Positions 1-10,893 of a stretch of 64,000 nucleotides of DNA are shown here, in pieces. The DNA is from Prosopocoilus inquinatus (taxonomy: Eukaryota; Arthropoda; Insecta; Coleoptera; Lucanidae), in the NCBI GenBank assembly GCA_036172665.1, contig CM069876.1:6944001-7008000 (forward strand). The letters are read 5' to 3'. How positions within the stretch are numbered: the first letter of the stretch is position 1; the number at the start of each line of letters is the position of its first letter. A program made the translations under genes and the position numbers. Below the pieces are notes generated by a model. That model searched no databases. It was not told the DNA's origin and was given only the letters and a program-made list of their open reading frames with translations.

Positions 1-1025
1 AAACATAAATGAATCTTGCCGCATCCTCTTGACTTGATGATAAACGGAAAACATCGCCATAACTCTGCTTGTAAACTACATGACACTAAAAAGCTTAATT
101 GAAAAAAATTGCATGGCATCATCAACAAGATGCCCTCGGATGTTCTAATTGTACGAACAAATCAATATTTAATTAACGCTTCCGCTGGACGAGCAAATAA
201 AGAAACTCCTCCAAGATAAATTAATCAAATTTATCATTCGTAATTTACGGTATGGTAATTCAAACTTATTACAGTTACCGCCATCTGTTACGAACCAGCG
301 GCACAGGTGCGGAAACATCTACTATTTATAAAACACTTTAATCACTCTCGAATAGTTACGCATTAAAACAATTATGACATGTTATTGCCGGCGGTGTGGT
401 AGCGACGCGTAAATATTTATAATTCAACCGAATTTGCTTTTATTGTGACCGGCGCATCCGCAGAACGAAAATAGAATCCTTGAACCCGCCGAGGAAGAAA
501 ATTCGCCGCAAAAAGAGGTCGAGTTTACGCGTTCATGCTGCAGTTCCTGCTTTCATTTATGCTGCGAGCGAACACTAATTTGTGATGTGTTATCTGACTA
601 TTAACACGTGCTGATCTTCCAGCGTAATTACTAAAATAAGAGCTTATTTATTTAGCTTTGTAAAGCGTAAAAGAAACACTGCAGTTATTATTCAAACTCA
701 TAATTTGTTATGGGTTATATCAACACTTTTGTAAATTTTCAGAGACGCTTAAAAAAGGAAGTTTCGTGTTGTATACAATTTTAATTTGTATACATTTACT
801 GTTCTTAAGGATCTCAAAAAAGAAAAATTCGTGACTGTACTTATACTTTGCTTAGATTAATGATTAAATAATTATATTACGATGTTTCTACTTTTAAAAA
901 GTTCGTTTAGATAAAAGATACATAATTGAAGTTTGTTTTAAGATACACGTAACATACACTTTGAATGATTGATATGATTCTTCGTTAATTAGGCATTTTA
1001 AAATTTTTAATAGCATATTAAAAAA
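1..1025. other. AT-rich DNA without recognised gene
   Basis: No open frame of note and no match to the repeat families found elsewhere in the window. The stretch around 380-600 is richer in G and C than its surroundings and looks like single-copy intergenic or intronic DNA. Confidence 0.4.
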
Positions 1026-1029
1026 ACAA

Positions 1030-1129
1030 GTTTCATAAGAGGTAATTTTAGCGCAGGCGACCAGATTTAGAAAACGAGCCGAAGGTGAGTTTTCTAAATG
1101 GATAAGTGGGCTAGACTGTCTTATGAAAC
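1030..1129. repeat. Hairpin (foldback) repeat, ~100 bp
   Basis: The ends are GTTTCATAAG at 1030 and its complement CTTATGAAAC at 1120-1129. An inner pair, TTTAGAAAAC at 1066 and GTTTTCTAAA at 1089, extends the hairpin. Spacing and size suit a small non-autonomous foldback element. No coding capacity. Confidence 0.5.
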
Positions 1130-1295
1130 GAGTATTTTATACTATTTTTTCCTATTTTGGTGTTTTAATGTAAAAAATTTAAAAATCTGGGCTCTCTTTA
1201 AACGTAAATTTAGGAAAATTTTCTTTTGTTGTGTGACAGTTGGTTGACGAGTAAAGCAATTGAAACTTGTTCTTAAAACTGATTTATTTTTCGAA

Positions 1296-1421
1296 ATAGT
1301 GGCTGTTCTGCATCGAGTACGTTAAATTTAAAGAACTCTTGCTATGGTAACAACTAATGATTGCTTGTTACCGTAGCAATAGACCTTTAAATTTAACGTC
1401 CTCGATACAGAGTAGCCCCTA
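1296..1421. repeat. Hairpin element, ~125 bp
   Basis: Two ~58 bp arms are nearly complementary. The pairs include GCATCGAGTACG / CGTCCTCGATAC, TTAAATTTAAAG / CTTTAAATTTAA and TTGCTATGGTAACAA / TTGTTACCGTAGCAA, around a short loop near 1356-1362. It looks like a MITE or foldback relic. Confidence 0.6.
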
Positions 1422-1513
1422 TTATCAGTTACAATCCTATAATTGAAAGGGTCAGTGCAAAAAGTGGCTAAGTCCACTGTTTGAGATAACCAATGCCAAG
1501 TACATTAATTTAC

Positions 1514-3416
1514 ATATAGGGTTGGGATAAAGTATGGATCCATCGAAATATCTCGGAAGTGGAATTGATGATTTTAATGAAATTTTGTACATGCAGATAA
1601 AAGAAAATGGCGCATACGAAGGGCTGATATTTATTTCCATTAAACTTCCGGTTTAACCGGAAACGGCACCAACATTTTTATTTTAAATAGAACACTGTAT
1701 AATTTTACGTATTTTGATACTACTCTTCCTTCTGCATCCATTAATATTAGGTTTCTTACCTTTATCTCTAGTCTCTAGCCGAAAAGATAAACCTTTTAGT
1801 TTTCTCAAAAAATACCTCGTTTGTCTAGTAGCTAATGGAATTGATAGTTAATTTATCGTTAATTTATCGTCATTAACACACGGATATTGGCCGCTACCGA
1901 ACCTTCTTTTTGTTAAAATTTAAATCGTTATATGTTTGTCAGTATCAATTCCTACATTGGAAATGTTTCATTTAAACGAAAAAGTGCGGATTGAAATCTT
2001 AATGATGATCGGTTTTGGTGATCGAGTTAGAACTCATCAAGAAGACTGCGACTTACTTAACGGTTTACACCCAGAACGAAATCCTATAACGCGCTCGGTT
2101 GTTGGTAAAACTCTTAAACGCTACAATTTGAATGGAATAGTGAAAAATTTGCAAAAAGTAGAAGACCAAAGACAGCAACCAACGCAATTGTTAGTGAAAA
2201 TATTGCTACAGAACTGGAAGAGTCACCTCAAACTTCTACCACATTTCTTGCATCACACCATGGTATAAGTCGTCGTTCTATAGCCAAAGTATTGAAACGC
2301 GAAAAATACCACCCTTATAAAGTCCATCTGATCCAGGAACTGTCAGAAGATGATTACGATCGTCGAGTAGAATTTTGCGAAAGAATGATGGAAATTTGTA
2401 ATAGCGACGAACATTTTGCAACTAATTTGGTATTTTCCGACGAGGCAACTTTTTGTTTAAATGATTCTGTAAATCGCCATAATTTACGATATTGGTCTGT
2501 CGACAATCCTAACTTATTGCATGAAGCACACACTGAATACCCAGAAAAGTTGAATGTGTGGGCTGAGATTGTAAGGAATAGGTTTATTGGTCCATTTTTT
2601 ATTAATGGTACACTGACCGGAGCGAAGTATTTGGAACTTTTAAACTTGAAATTATACCTGATCTTCAAGAAAATGGACTGCTTCCTCAAAATCTTTGGTT
2701 TCAGCAAGATTGAGCGCCTCCGCACTATGATAGACGAGTTAGGGATTTCTTGAATGTAACATTTCCCAATCGATGGATTGGTCGTAGAGGGTTTATTGAA
2801 TGGCCCGCTCGTTACCCAGATCTTAATCCTATGGATTTTTTTCTATGGGGATATTTAAAATGAGCTGTTTATGTGAGACGTCCAAATAATTTGCAAGAAT
2901 TAAAGCAAAGGATATTGGATGAATGTAATTTAATTCGTACGGAAGTTTTCGCAAATGTGTCTCAGGGATTTGTTCATAGACTTGCATATTGCCAAGAAGT
3001 AAATGGCCAGCATTTTGAACACTTAAAATAATTAAATGTAGTTCTTTTTCTCTTTAATAATACATAGAAACCATTAAAAATACAAAAAAATAAACAAAAA
3101 AAAAATTAATATAGTTTAGAGCAAATGATTAAAAAGTTTATCTTTTCCGATAGAGACTATTGATAAAGGTAAGAAACCTGATATTAATGGATGCAGAAGG
3201 CAGAGTAGTATAAAAATACGTAAAATTATACAGAGTGTTCTATTTAAAATAAAAAAGTTGGTGCTGTTTCCGGTTAAACCGGAAGTTTAATGGAAACGAA
3301 AATTAGCCCCTCGTATGCGCCATTTGCTTTTATCTGTATGTACAAAATTTCATTAAAATCATCAATTCCACTTCCGAGATATTTCGATGGATCCAAACTT
3401 TTTCCCAACCCTGTAT
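1514..3416 (+). mobile_element. Tc1/mariner-type element with ~285 bp terminal inverted repeats
   Basis: The left arm (about 1514-1803) and right arm (about 3129-3416) are imperfect reverse complements. Both begin TATA(CA)GGGTTGGG... and both carry the sub-terminal palindrome CCGGTTTAACCGGAA. A single broken transposase of the DD41D type lies between them on the plus strand. The outer boundary falls at a TA, the usual target of the superfamily. Arms this long are unusual for an element that still carries transposase sequence. The same terminal sequence reappears at the very end of the window (63974). Confidence 0.8.
1963..3031 (+). pseudogene. Broken DD41D Tc1/mariner-superfamily transposase
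   Basis: The DNA cut-and-paste enzyme of the surrounding element. The N-terminal helix-turn-helix begins at the ATG at 1963 (MFHLNEKVRIEIL). The frame is lost near 2160 at what should be a GRPK-like hook, resumes to about 2640, and is lost again. Catalytic motifs are visible: VFSDEATF (first Asp), WFQQD (second Asp) and YPDLNPMDFFLWGYLK. The third Asp lies 41 residues after the second, which places it with DD41D-type elements. There are two in-frame stops, one straight after QQD and one after WGYLK. The reading ends with the typical GQHFEHLK tail and TAA at 3029. With two frameshifts and two stops it cannot be active. Confidence 0.8.
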
Positions 3417-3656
3417 ACTATCATCTGGTAAACTGAGATAGTCGATAAATTTACCATACAGCAACAGTAACAATTTCAATCGAATCCCAATTCAGTGCAA
3501 GAAGTTGCTGAGTAGTAATAAATAACCTTGGAAATAACTACTTCTTGACGCGAATGTTGCATAAAAAGTTGTTTCAGTATCAAATTCTGTTATCCAGATT
3601 TACCAAATTTGTCGAAATACACGTGCTGTTATTTATATTTATATTAAATGCTTGTC

Positions 3657-3711
3657 CGGATATTGTCCGCTACCGAACCTTCTTTTTGTTAAAATTTAAA
3701 TCGTTATATGT
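3657..3711 (+). repeat. Direct duplicate of the 5' untranslated segment of the DD41D element
   Basis: About 54 bp from 3658 (GCTACCGAACCTTC...) repeats 1883-1936 almost exactly, although it lies some 240 bp outside the right terminal repeat. It is probably a fragment of a second copy of the same element. Confidence 0.65.
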
Positions 3712-4440
3712 TTTATTTTTTAATTGTTTATAACGTAAGTTCCAGGTGTCTAGGAATAAATTTCATGTCTTAGCTAAATACAGATATTGTTGTTAACATA
3801 TCATTTCTTAACTCAAATATTAAACCACTAGTTTAATATAACTAATTTTTACTTTATACTTTTACAAAATGGTTTTTACAACGAACACAAAGCTTACATC
3901 ACGGAATATTAATTAGTACTGCACAAAAAGTCGATGAAATTTGAACGTACTAGTATATCTGTCCAAGTTAAAACATGAGCTTTTTTCGCACAAGTAACTG
4001 AGATTTGAAATTTTAAAGCCATACGTTACTTTTGTAAACAAAATAAAAATAATATCCTTCGTTGAAATATTTCTATCTATTGTAAATGATCGACATTATC
4101 GAAAGTCAGTGCAAAAAGTCCAAAACAATTTTGTATTATTTTTCAGGACCTAAGCAAATTTTCTAAATTTGAACTTTGGCTTTTTATTGTACACCAATGT
4201 ATCTCTGTGTACAAAAAAATCAAATGTCTGGAGCATTAACTAAAAATGTGGGAGTATATTGAAATATTCAGTTCGCAATAGCTCGAAAAGGTAAAAGTGT
4301 GACTTAGCTACTTCTCCTTCAATTATGGAAGAAGAAAGAAGTTGTGCTCCACCTTAGATATACCACGTAGTCGAAAATACATTAAAAAATCCTTTCTCCA
4401 AGAAATTTCGTGAAGCTACGAAAAAGAATACGCGAATTTC
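3712..4440. other. AT-rich stretch, no gene recognised
   Basis: A GTCAGTGCAAAAAGT string at 4104 also occurs near 1450, outside the left arm of the DD41D element. It may be a transposon end, but no partner end or coding sequence is visible. Confidence 0.3.
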
Positions 4441-4640
4441 GATTGCTGATGCAAAAAGAATAATGTCGTAGAGATTTCGGAGAATGTCTTGATTGCTTAT
4501 TTTGATAAAGAAAGTAAGGTCAAAAAAGCTTCTTCTTTCTGGTGTAAATATTCAATGATAAAGGGCTGTTTAAACATATACAAAAATACACAGTACGTCC
4601 CTGGGTTGAGTTTACAAGAGGAAGAAAAAGTATATTTTTT
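4440..4640 (+). pseudogene. Possible Crypton-like tyrosine-recombinase fragment
   Basis: A plus-strand frame reads EISENVLIAYFDKESK followed by ASSFWCKYSMIKGCLNI. I associate the pattern SENVLxAYF ... STLWSxYSMLK with the N-terminal core-binding domain of tyrosine recombinases carried by Crypton-type elements and related repeated insect proteins. Only about 50 codons are recognisable. The usual continuation of the domain is absent after ~4600, and no catalytic R..H..R..Y region is visible. The assignment rests on remembered family pattern alone and could be wrong. Confidence 0.3.
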
Positions 4641-4889
4641 TAATTTTACAATAAAATATCAAAGGGAAAATATTTTTTTGCTTGATTTATGATGAACATA
4701 TCCGTAATTAAAACGTCAATTTTCACACCGAGTTCATAAAATTTAAAAGTGAAGCTATTATGTTAACGTTTATAATAATTGCACAATTAATGAAAAATAA
4801 AAGTTGTATATTAAAATCAATTGAGTTTTTATTAATTAAAATTTCGGGGTTATTCTTGTAATTGTCAACATTTATATTGTCAAAATAAA

Positions 4890-5170
4890 ATTTCGAGTGC
4901 TTTAATGAACTACATTATGAAACTTAAATAAGTCATTTAAAGAGAACGGGATTTGGTACACGTACCGGTGGAATGGAGAAGTAGGAGCGGGTGGTCGCAT
5001 CTTCGCGTCCTGCGGTGATTTGAACCGCAGTCCTACTATATTCAAATCAACGCAGGACGTGGAGGCGCGACTGCCCGCTCCTACTCCTCCCTTCCACCGG
5101 TGCGTGTACCAAGTCCCGTTCTCTAGTCTTATTTTAGTTTCATAAAGTAACCCGTTAAAGCATTAAAATA
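4890..5170. repeat. Long palindromic GC-rich foldback element
   Basis: Arms of about 85 bp flank a centre near 5024-5040. Outer pairs include AGAGAACGGGATTTGGTAC / GTACCAAGTCCCGTTCTCT and CACCGGTG-like centres, with GGAGCGGGTGGTCGC opposite GCGACTGCCCGCTCC. Weaker complementarity continues outward (ATGAAACTTAAATAAG / CTTATTTTAGTTTCAT). It is much richer in G and C than its surroundings. A one-armed relative lies at 25562-25648. No coding capacity. Confidence 0.7.
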
Positions 5171-6057
5171 GAAAAAAAAACTTTACGTTATTTAGTTTTT
5201 ATATAATAATGAATAAGTAAACCGTAAGTAAGATAAACTTCAAATAATTTATAATATATACGGAAACAGCATATTAAAATATATATAGAGAGAGCATATT
5301 GAATGCAGGTTTGTGTAATATATCCAATAATAGCGCTACTTGTTTATTTTACTTCTTGTGCCTTATTTAAAATTAAAAATTTATCAGGTTCCTTGCTGCA
5401 ATCCGAACGAGTTGAAAAGCATAATGGTGAAAAACTGTGCAGCTATTATTCCTAGAATGTTAAGGATGAAACTTCTATAATAGGCATTATTTCGCCGTAA
5501 AAGGCGAATTGAGCATTTGGTGAAGTACCCATTAATTTATGAATAAATATTTCTGAATATGAACTATATCTGATGCTTCTATTTTTATTACAAAAACTCT
5601 AAAAATCAGGAAAACTTGTCAACTAGAAGTTTAAATAATAAATAAATAACGTCTGCATATTTAAATTTTTTAATTCCATTTTTGAAAGCCTCTGTATTTG
5701 AAAACATAGTAAAGGTCGTCTTAGATAATGCATAACACAAGTATTACGTCGATTAATGCTTTATAATGTATTTGATAGAGAAACAGAAATATACCGTCTG
5801 TTTGATTATAAAGGCCCCGAGCTGTAACTCCTTTTTTTATTCAAGCATCCAAGAGAAATTAATGGTTAGACATATTCTTGCATTTGATACCATTCGCAAT
5901 CATCCCCATCTATTTAGAAGAATTCGCTCTTCAGTTATACGTCATTATAATTCTTCTTGCCCTATTAATAAGTTGAAATTAATTAAAATTTTGTAGTTGC
6001 TGGAAATAAATGGGAAAGTTATTTTTCAATTTTATCTTATTTTAAATTGACGTGGAA
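5171..6057. other. AT-rich DNA, no gene recognised
   Basis: Only short fortuitous frames occur, and nothing matches a repeat family of this window. Confidence 0.4.
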
Positions 6058-6106
6058 TCAATTCCGGCCACAACTTTATTAATAATAAAGTTGTGGCCGG
6101 AATTGA
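6058..6106. repeat. Near-perfect 49 bp palindrome
   Basis: The 24-base arm beginning TCAATTCCGGCCACAA is matched base for base by its complement ending at 6106. Only the central base is asymmetric. The arms are identical, unlike the diverged arms of the other hairpins here, so it is either young or maintained. Confidence 0.75.
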
Positions 6107-6351
6107 TTGATTGATGCTTAATTACCTGCTTTTTACTATTTCTCAAAGTTAGGAATAGTTTCTCCGACACATCTTGTATATTCTTGACTTGAACATTCTT
6201 TTCTAGAGAAGGAAGAATAAAATCTTTTTTCTTTTTGGCTACACTATGTAGGAGGCATGATGTCATCGACAATTTTTTTTAAATAGCACGATGATTTTTT
6301 TTGCAAAATATGACAGAATATCCTTTTCCCCTTTTCAACCACAACCACAAT

Positions 6352-7750
6352 TGTTACGGTACGATTTCTGTAATCAAGTTTCTCTGTAATCAGCTTTGGT
6401 TGTAACAGCTATTAGATCGCGTTGCGTTCTTGGTGGGAGAAAACACAGGCGGATACGCGTTGGAAGAACGACTTGAATTATCGCTGACAACCGGATGCGG
6501 CTGGTTTGAAACTGAAGCGGGGATCCCATTCGGCGGATTTGGCAGCGATTTTTGGTAACTCTTCAGCACCTCCGATTAACAAGTAGTTAACACTTGCTAG
6601 TGCCAGGCAAGGGGGCTGATACACACGTAAATTGACGAATCCTTTATAAACCGACCTTTCACCGTCGTTCAACTTGCTTCAGCAAGACGAGTCCTGGAGC
6701 CGCCATCTTATGTCCGTCCCGTCGAAAAAGGGCCGCCATCGCCCAATCGCCCTAAGCAGTCACTGGAGTCGTCGACCCCGCGGCAAAGACATTTTTAAGG
6801 TCGTTTTATTTTATTTTTGGTTTGCCTCCGTATCTCGTCATTACCTTTGCAGAGTGACGTCACCGTCTTTTTTTCGTCACCGGTGTGTGGAAAATTTCCC
6901 CTCCCCCTGTGCCTTAGTTGGCGCATTGCGCATACTTTTTTACCTCGGCCCTTTTGGCCCGTGTATCCTGTTTTTTTCTTGCTCGGAGACAACTTTAAAA
7001 TTTTTCTATCAGTCAGAGAGGTTCAAAGCATTAAACTTTGTCATGTTGACATGATTTTAATGTTGCTCTATGCACTTTGGATTAGAATTTAAAGCGAATC
7101 GATTTTATGCTTTGGTGTAAGCTGACGCGTGAGTACTCCCGGAAAGGTGCTTTTTTTGTCCACGAGTTGGACTCTGTATATGAACTTATTTAAGGCATGG
7201 CCATTGTTCTCCCCGAATTTGGGCGTAGAGATACACAATTTTGATTTTTACGATTTGCACGAACTTGCTATCGAGTTTATATTAAAGTTACGATTTACGA
7301 CCGAGGTGACTTTGTTTTTTTGTTGGGGAACTTGCGGGGGCTTCACAACTTTAAGGGGTGGGATTTTGCGCTAGGGTGTTGGAACCTTTGCGGACGAAAC
7401 AGGATACACCCTCCCGGCCTTGTATCCTCTACACTACTGAGTTACATAACTATTGCTGGGTGGGGCCCTTTCCGGTAACATCTTTGGAGGTTTCCCACGT
7501 CGTCTCCACTGAGGAGGCACTTGTTCCCTGTTCAACATCATCGTTCTCGAGGATTTGACCGACTTGGTTCTGAGCATAAGGTAAGTTCCGGATTGGCGCA
7601 GGCCCTCCTCCGCTTTTTACCGTGGTCTTGGATCCTAACAACGCTGAGCGTTCCCTTGTCGTCATATCAAACTGGAATAATCAAATCGGTGGTGGCAAGC
7701 GGTTTCAACAAAAATGTCTCTCTTTTTCTCTTTCCGGTTGCAAAATTTTT
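6352..7750 (+). repeat. GC-rich LTR-like or retroelement-leader block (tentative)
   Basis: About 1.4 kb differs from its AT-rich surroundings in composition and carries several overlapping chance frames but no recognisable protein. A TTTATAAA box at about 6645 is followed some 30 bases later by a possible initiator. A TTGGCGCAG string near 7588 resembles the start of a Ser-type primer-binding site of gypsy-like elements. A ~115 bp segment (6790-6900) recurs at 17100-17212. This suggests a decayed LTR plus leader, but no second LTR, gag or pol is visible. It could equally be a GC-rich host promoter region. Confidence 0.3.
6790..6900 (+). repeat. Dispersed repeat R115, copy 1
   Basis: The segment TTTTAAGGTCGTTTTA ... 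ATCTCGTCATTACCTTTGC ... GAGTGACGTCACCG ... GTGTGTGGAAAAT matches 17100-17212 with scattered differences. It contains a CRE-like TGACGTCA. Confidence 0.7.
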
Positions 7751-7756
7751 ATATTC

Positions 7757-8080
7757 TTAAGAAAATTTTCGAGGAAACTCAAAAAAACGTACCTGCATAA
7801 CTTACCATTAGAGCTGCGGTTTCCTAGGAGAGTCGGTCGGGCTGAAACTAACTGCGACCGACGGCGACGTCCCCTTTATTAAAAGCAATAAAAACCGAGC
7901 GAAGTCTAAGATCCTCATTTAATTTCTCGCTTTTGGTTAGAGCGATCGTCGGTTGCGATCAGTTTCAGCCCGACCGACTCTCCTAGGAAACCGCAGCCTT
8001 TAATGGTAAGTTATGTAGGTAGATTCTTTTGAGTTTTCTCATCAGATATTTATTTTCTCGTGATAGGTTCTTAAGAAGGA
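7757..8080. repeat. Palindrome with ~80 bp strong arms
   Basis: The arms include CATAACTTACCATTA / TAATGGTAAGTTATG, GCTGCGGTTTCCTAGG / CCTAGGAAACCGCAGC and GAGTCGGTCGGGCTGAAAC / GTTTCAGCCCGACCGACTC. The centre is about 7870-7935. Weaker pairing runs outward to TTCTTAAGAA on both sides. Probably a foldback element. Confidence 0.7.
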
Positions 8081-8255
8081 CCAATAAAGTTAAATACAAC
8101 AATAATATTAAAGTCATTATCCAGAATTTTGTACAAAATTAAAATTAAAGTCATCATTATCATCATTTTATACGAAATTCTGGATAATGAATGTAATTTT
8201 ATTGATTTATTTCACTTTATTGGACCTTTCTAAGTTCCTACTATGAGAAAATAAA
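8038..8255. repeat. Second palindrome overlapping the previous one
   Basis: The arms pair TTTATTTTCTCGTGATAGG, CTTAAGAAGGACCAATAAAG and TTATCCAGAATTTTGTAC with their complements in 8160-8255. The left arm shares about 40 bases with the right outer arm of the preceding palindrome, so the two hairpins are nested or chained. Confidence 0.65.
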
Positions 8256-8259
8256 CTGA

Positions 8260-9225
8260 CAGTTACTTAATTGACACTTAAATTACATTTAAATATTAAT
8301 TAGAAAGTGTATAATATTTTGTTGAACTTACATAAAACGACTTAAATTTAAACAAAAAAAAAATGTATATTGGTGCAATTGCAAAAAAATTTAAGGCTTA
8401 GTAGGTTTACACGAATTTATTATGTTACGATTTGCAACATATTAATATTAGTAAATTCAACAACAAGACAAGAACATACATATATAGCATTATTAATACC
8501 ATATTTTTTTTAACAGGTACATAATTTTCGGATATTGCTGTTTTAAATTATTGTAAGTTTTGAAGTTTAAGGCTGATTTTATAAAAAAAAAAACTAAATG
8601 TAAAATTTTGTTTTCTTGTTAAATAATAAGACATAATAAGAATATCCTAATCAAACGTCCATAAAAATAACTTTGCCTGTTAAGCCGTCTCTCAGCTTCC
8701 GCTTCACGTTCACGGCTTGAATGAAATATTCCTCAAAAACATGAAATATTCATCAGGCAGTCGTTGCATGATTTAGCACCAACCAATCTCGTAATACGCG
8801 GGCCACGTTAATCCCCGACTTGAAACAGGAGCATGAAAACTGCTGAAATATCTTTTTGTTTCGACGAACCCTTTTATTATTCTATTTAGGAAAACAAAAC
8901 CGGAAGAAAACACTGACCGTGCTTTTAAATCGCCTCGCTTTTTTTTCTGCAATAAAGTAAGACGTTACAGCAGACGAATCTGTTCTGAGACAGCAGCCGC
9001 CAATTGGGCTAAAGATTTACGAAAACGCGGAGTAAGAGTGTCTGACAGGGAAATTAGTTGCTCTGCAGGCGATGGTGTTGGCAATACGTTTCCGTTTCCC
9101 GAAGTTACTATGCCTATGTTTTACTTTTCTTTGAAGAAGTAGATGGTTTTTTGTGCAACCAATTACAGAGCGTATACAGTTATTTTTTTTAGTAATGTCT
9201 CCCCTACAAATTTTAAATTGCGGCC
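8260..9225. other. No gene recognised
   Basis: AT-rich to about 8660. Then comes a higher-complexity stretch with no open frame, which looks single-copy. Confidence 0.35.
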
Positions 9226-9387
9226 TGGGGTACTATTCTCAAGTCACTCGACTAAAGTCGTACGCGAAACTGACGTCAAAATGACGCAATTCTCGAACGA
9301 TTTTTAAAGTTTTGTATGAGAATCTACTTTATTTAGACGTTATCTTCGCATACGACTTTAGCAGAGTGACTTGAGAATAGGGCCCCT
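9226..9387. repeat. Small foldback element (MITE-like)
   Basis: The outer arms pair CTATTCTCAAGTCACTCG with AGTGACTTGAGAATAG. The inner arms pair ACTAAAGTCGTACGCGAA with TTCGCATACGACTTTAG. About 45 bp arms flank an ~80 bp centre containing two CAAAATGACG-type strings. No coding capacity. Confidence 0.65.
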
Positions 9388-10555
9388 GATGCCTTCAGAC
9401 CATTATAATAGGTAAAGAGATGAGCAAATCAGCAAGTAGGTAAACACATACAAAACAGAAATAAACTTCAGCTCGTGTTATTTCCTTAAAGCGACTTTTA
9501 GCGAGTTTTATTTGGGGAGACACTACTTTTAATTATGAGTGTACATCTCGATTGAGTTGAATTGAAGGACTAAATTAACCGTAATCAATATGAGAACTGA
9601 GACAATTAATAAATATTCCCGTCTCCACGAACTACCGCCTGCGTTATACAGCATTATTTTATTAGCTGCTTAGCTTTAATTAAAACATGCCACACTTATT
9701 AATGGACTTGTTACACAAGTTTTATTTTTATCTGTCAATTTAATGGGAAGAAGCATAGGTAATTTGCGACGGTTCTTAATTGAGTTGAATTGGGAAACTA
9801 ATTACTTCGTCCTCGAGCAAAACCATTAACTAGAAAAGAACTTACCCAGGTCAGAATTCAATTAAGCCCCGTTGTCAAATATTAAATCTTTTATCTGATT
9901 GTTACCGGGAAGGTGAAGCGTAGGTGCTTGTTTATGGAATTGGAAAGTGACATCCGAAGACTCAAAAAAAAAAAAAACCATTGGAACTGTTTTCACTCCC
10001 GTCCTTCGTTCGCTGTTCGTCGACAATCTATTTTAAATAACGCCCACCAGATCAAAGAACTCTATTACTCGAAGAAAAACTGAACGCCGCAAAGGACGAA
10101 TTTACTACCCTCAGGGGCGTAGTAACTACTGTTTCAGTCCGAGACTCGTTGCAGGTGGGCGGGAAATAAATAAATAAATTTCTTAACTACACGTATTGAA
10201 TACGTAAGCGATAAATCAGATTAGTGAATTCGTGATTAATACTGAAATGGTTTCCGCGTTTGTTTAGACCCTGTTCTGCTCTTAATCGGACTTGTTTATC
10301 AACCATCCACGGTTCGATATAAATTCTAGCGGCCATAAATAATGGATAAATGCCCGGGAACATGTTCTCTGCAATAATTAAAATAATAAAAGTTCACCGA
10401 GAGCTTCGCAATGAATAATATCTGTGACGCTTGCTATTAAAACATTCTTTCAAAAACGAGATGATGATAACTCGTGATACGTACCCAGTTTCTTTGTACA
10501 TACATACCTACCATAGTATTACAGAATTGTTAACAAGATATCAGTATCTGCCCAA
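9388..10555. other. Single-copy-looking DNA, no gene recognised
   Basis: No internal repeat and no convincing frame on either strand. It has higher complexity than the AT-rich tracts around it and looks like intergenic or intronic host DNA. Confidence 0.4.
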
Positions 10556-10893
10556 GAATAATAATAATAATAATTCCTTTATTGTCGTTAAATCTTATAT
10601 AAAGATATAGACATTGTCAGAGAGAAAAAAAAATTAGGACAATTGTAAAGAAACTTACTGAACAGTGTACCATTATCACATACAATAGTTTACCAGAAAA
10701 AAATCATTCACAGAATAATAGCATTCCCGAATAAGCCAACATTTTAAGTTACTCTTAAACAAAGCGAGAGAGGAAGCCTCTTTCAGCCTATTGGGCTAAG
10801 TTTATTGTAAATTCTTATAGCTGAGCAAAGAGGACCTTTTCTACGCATTTCTAATCTGCATCTTGGCAAAAGCAAAGATGGCTGACGTATGCT

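Noticed and set aside
2354..2725. Minus-strand frame of 123 codons
   Set aside because: Shadow of the DD41D transposase on the opposite strand.
6474..7882. Cluster of overlapping frames of 60-126 codons on both strands
   Set aside because: They arise from GC-rich DNA with few stops, have no recognisable motif, conflict with each other in frame and strand, and lie in a repeat-like block.
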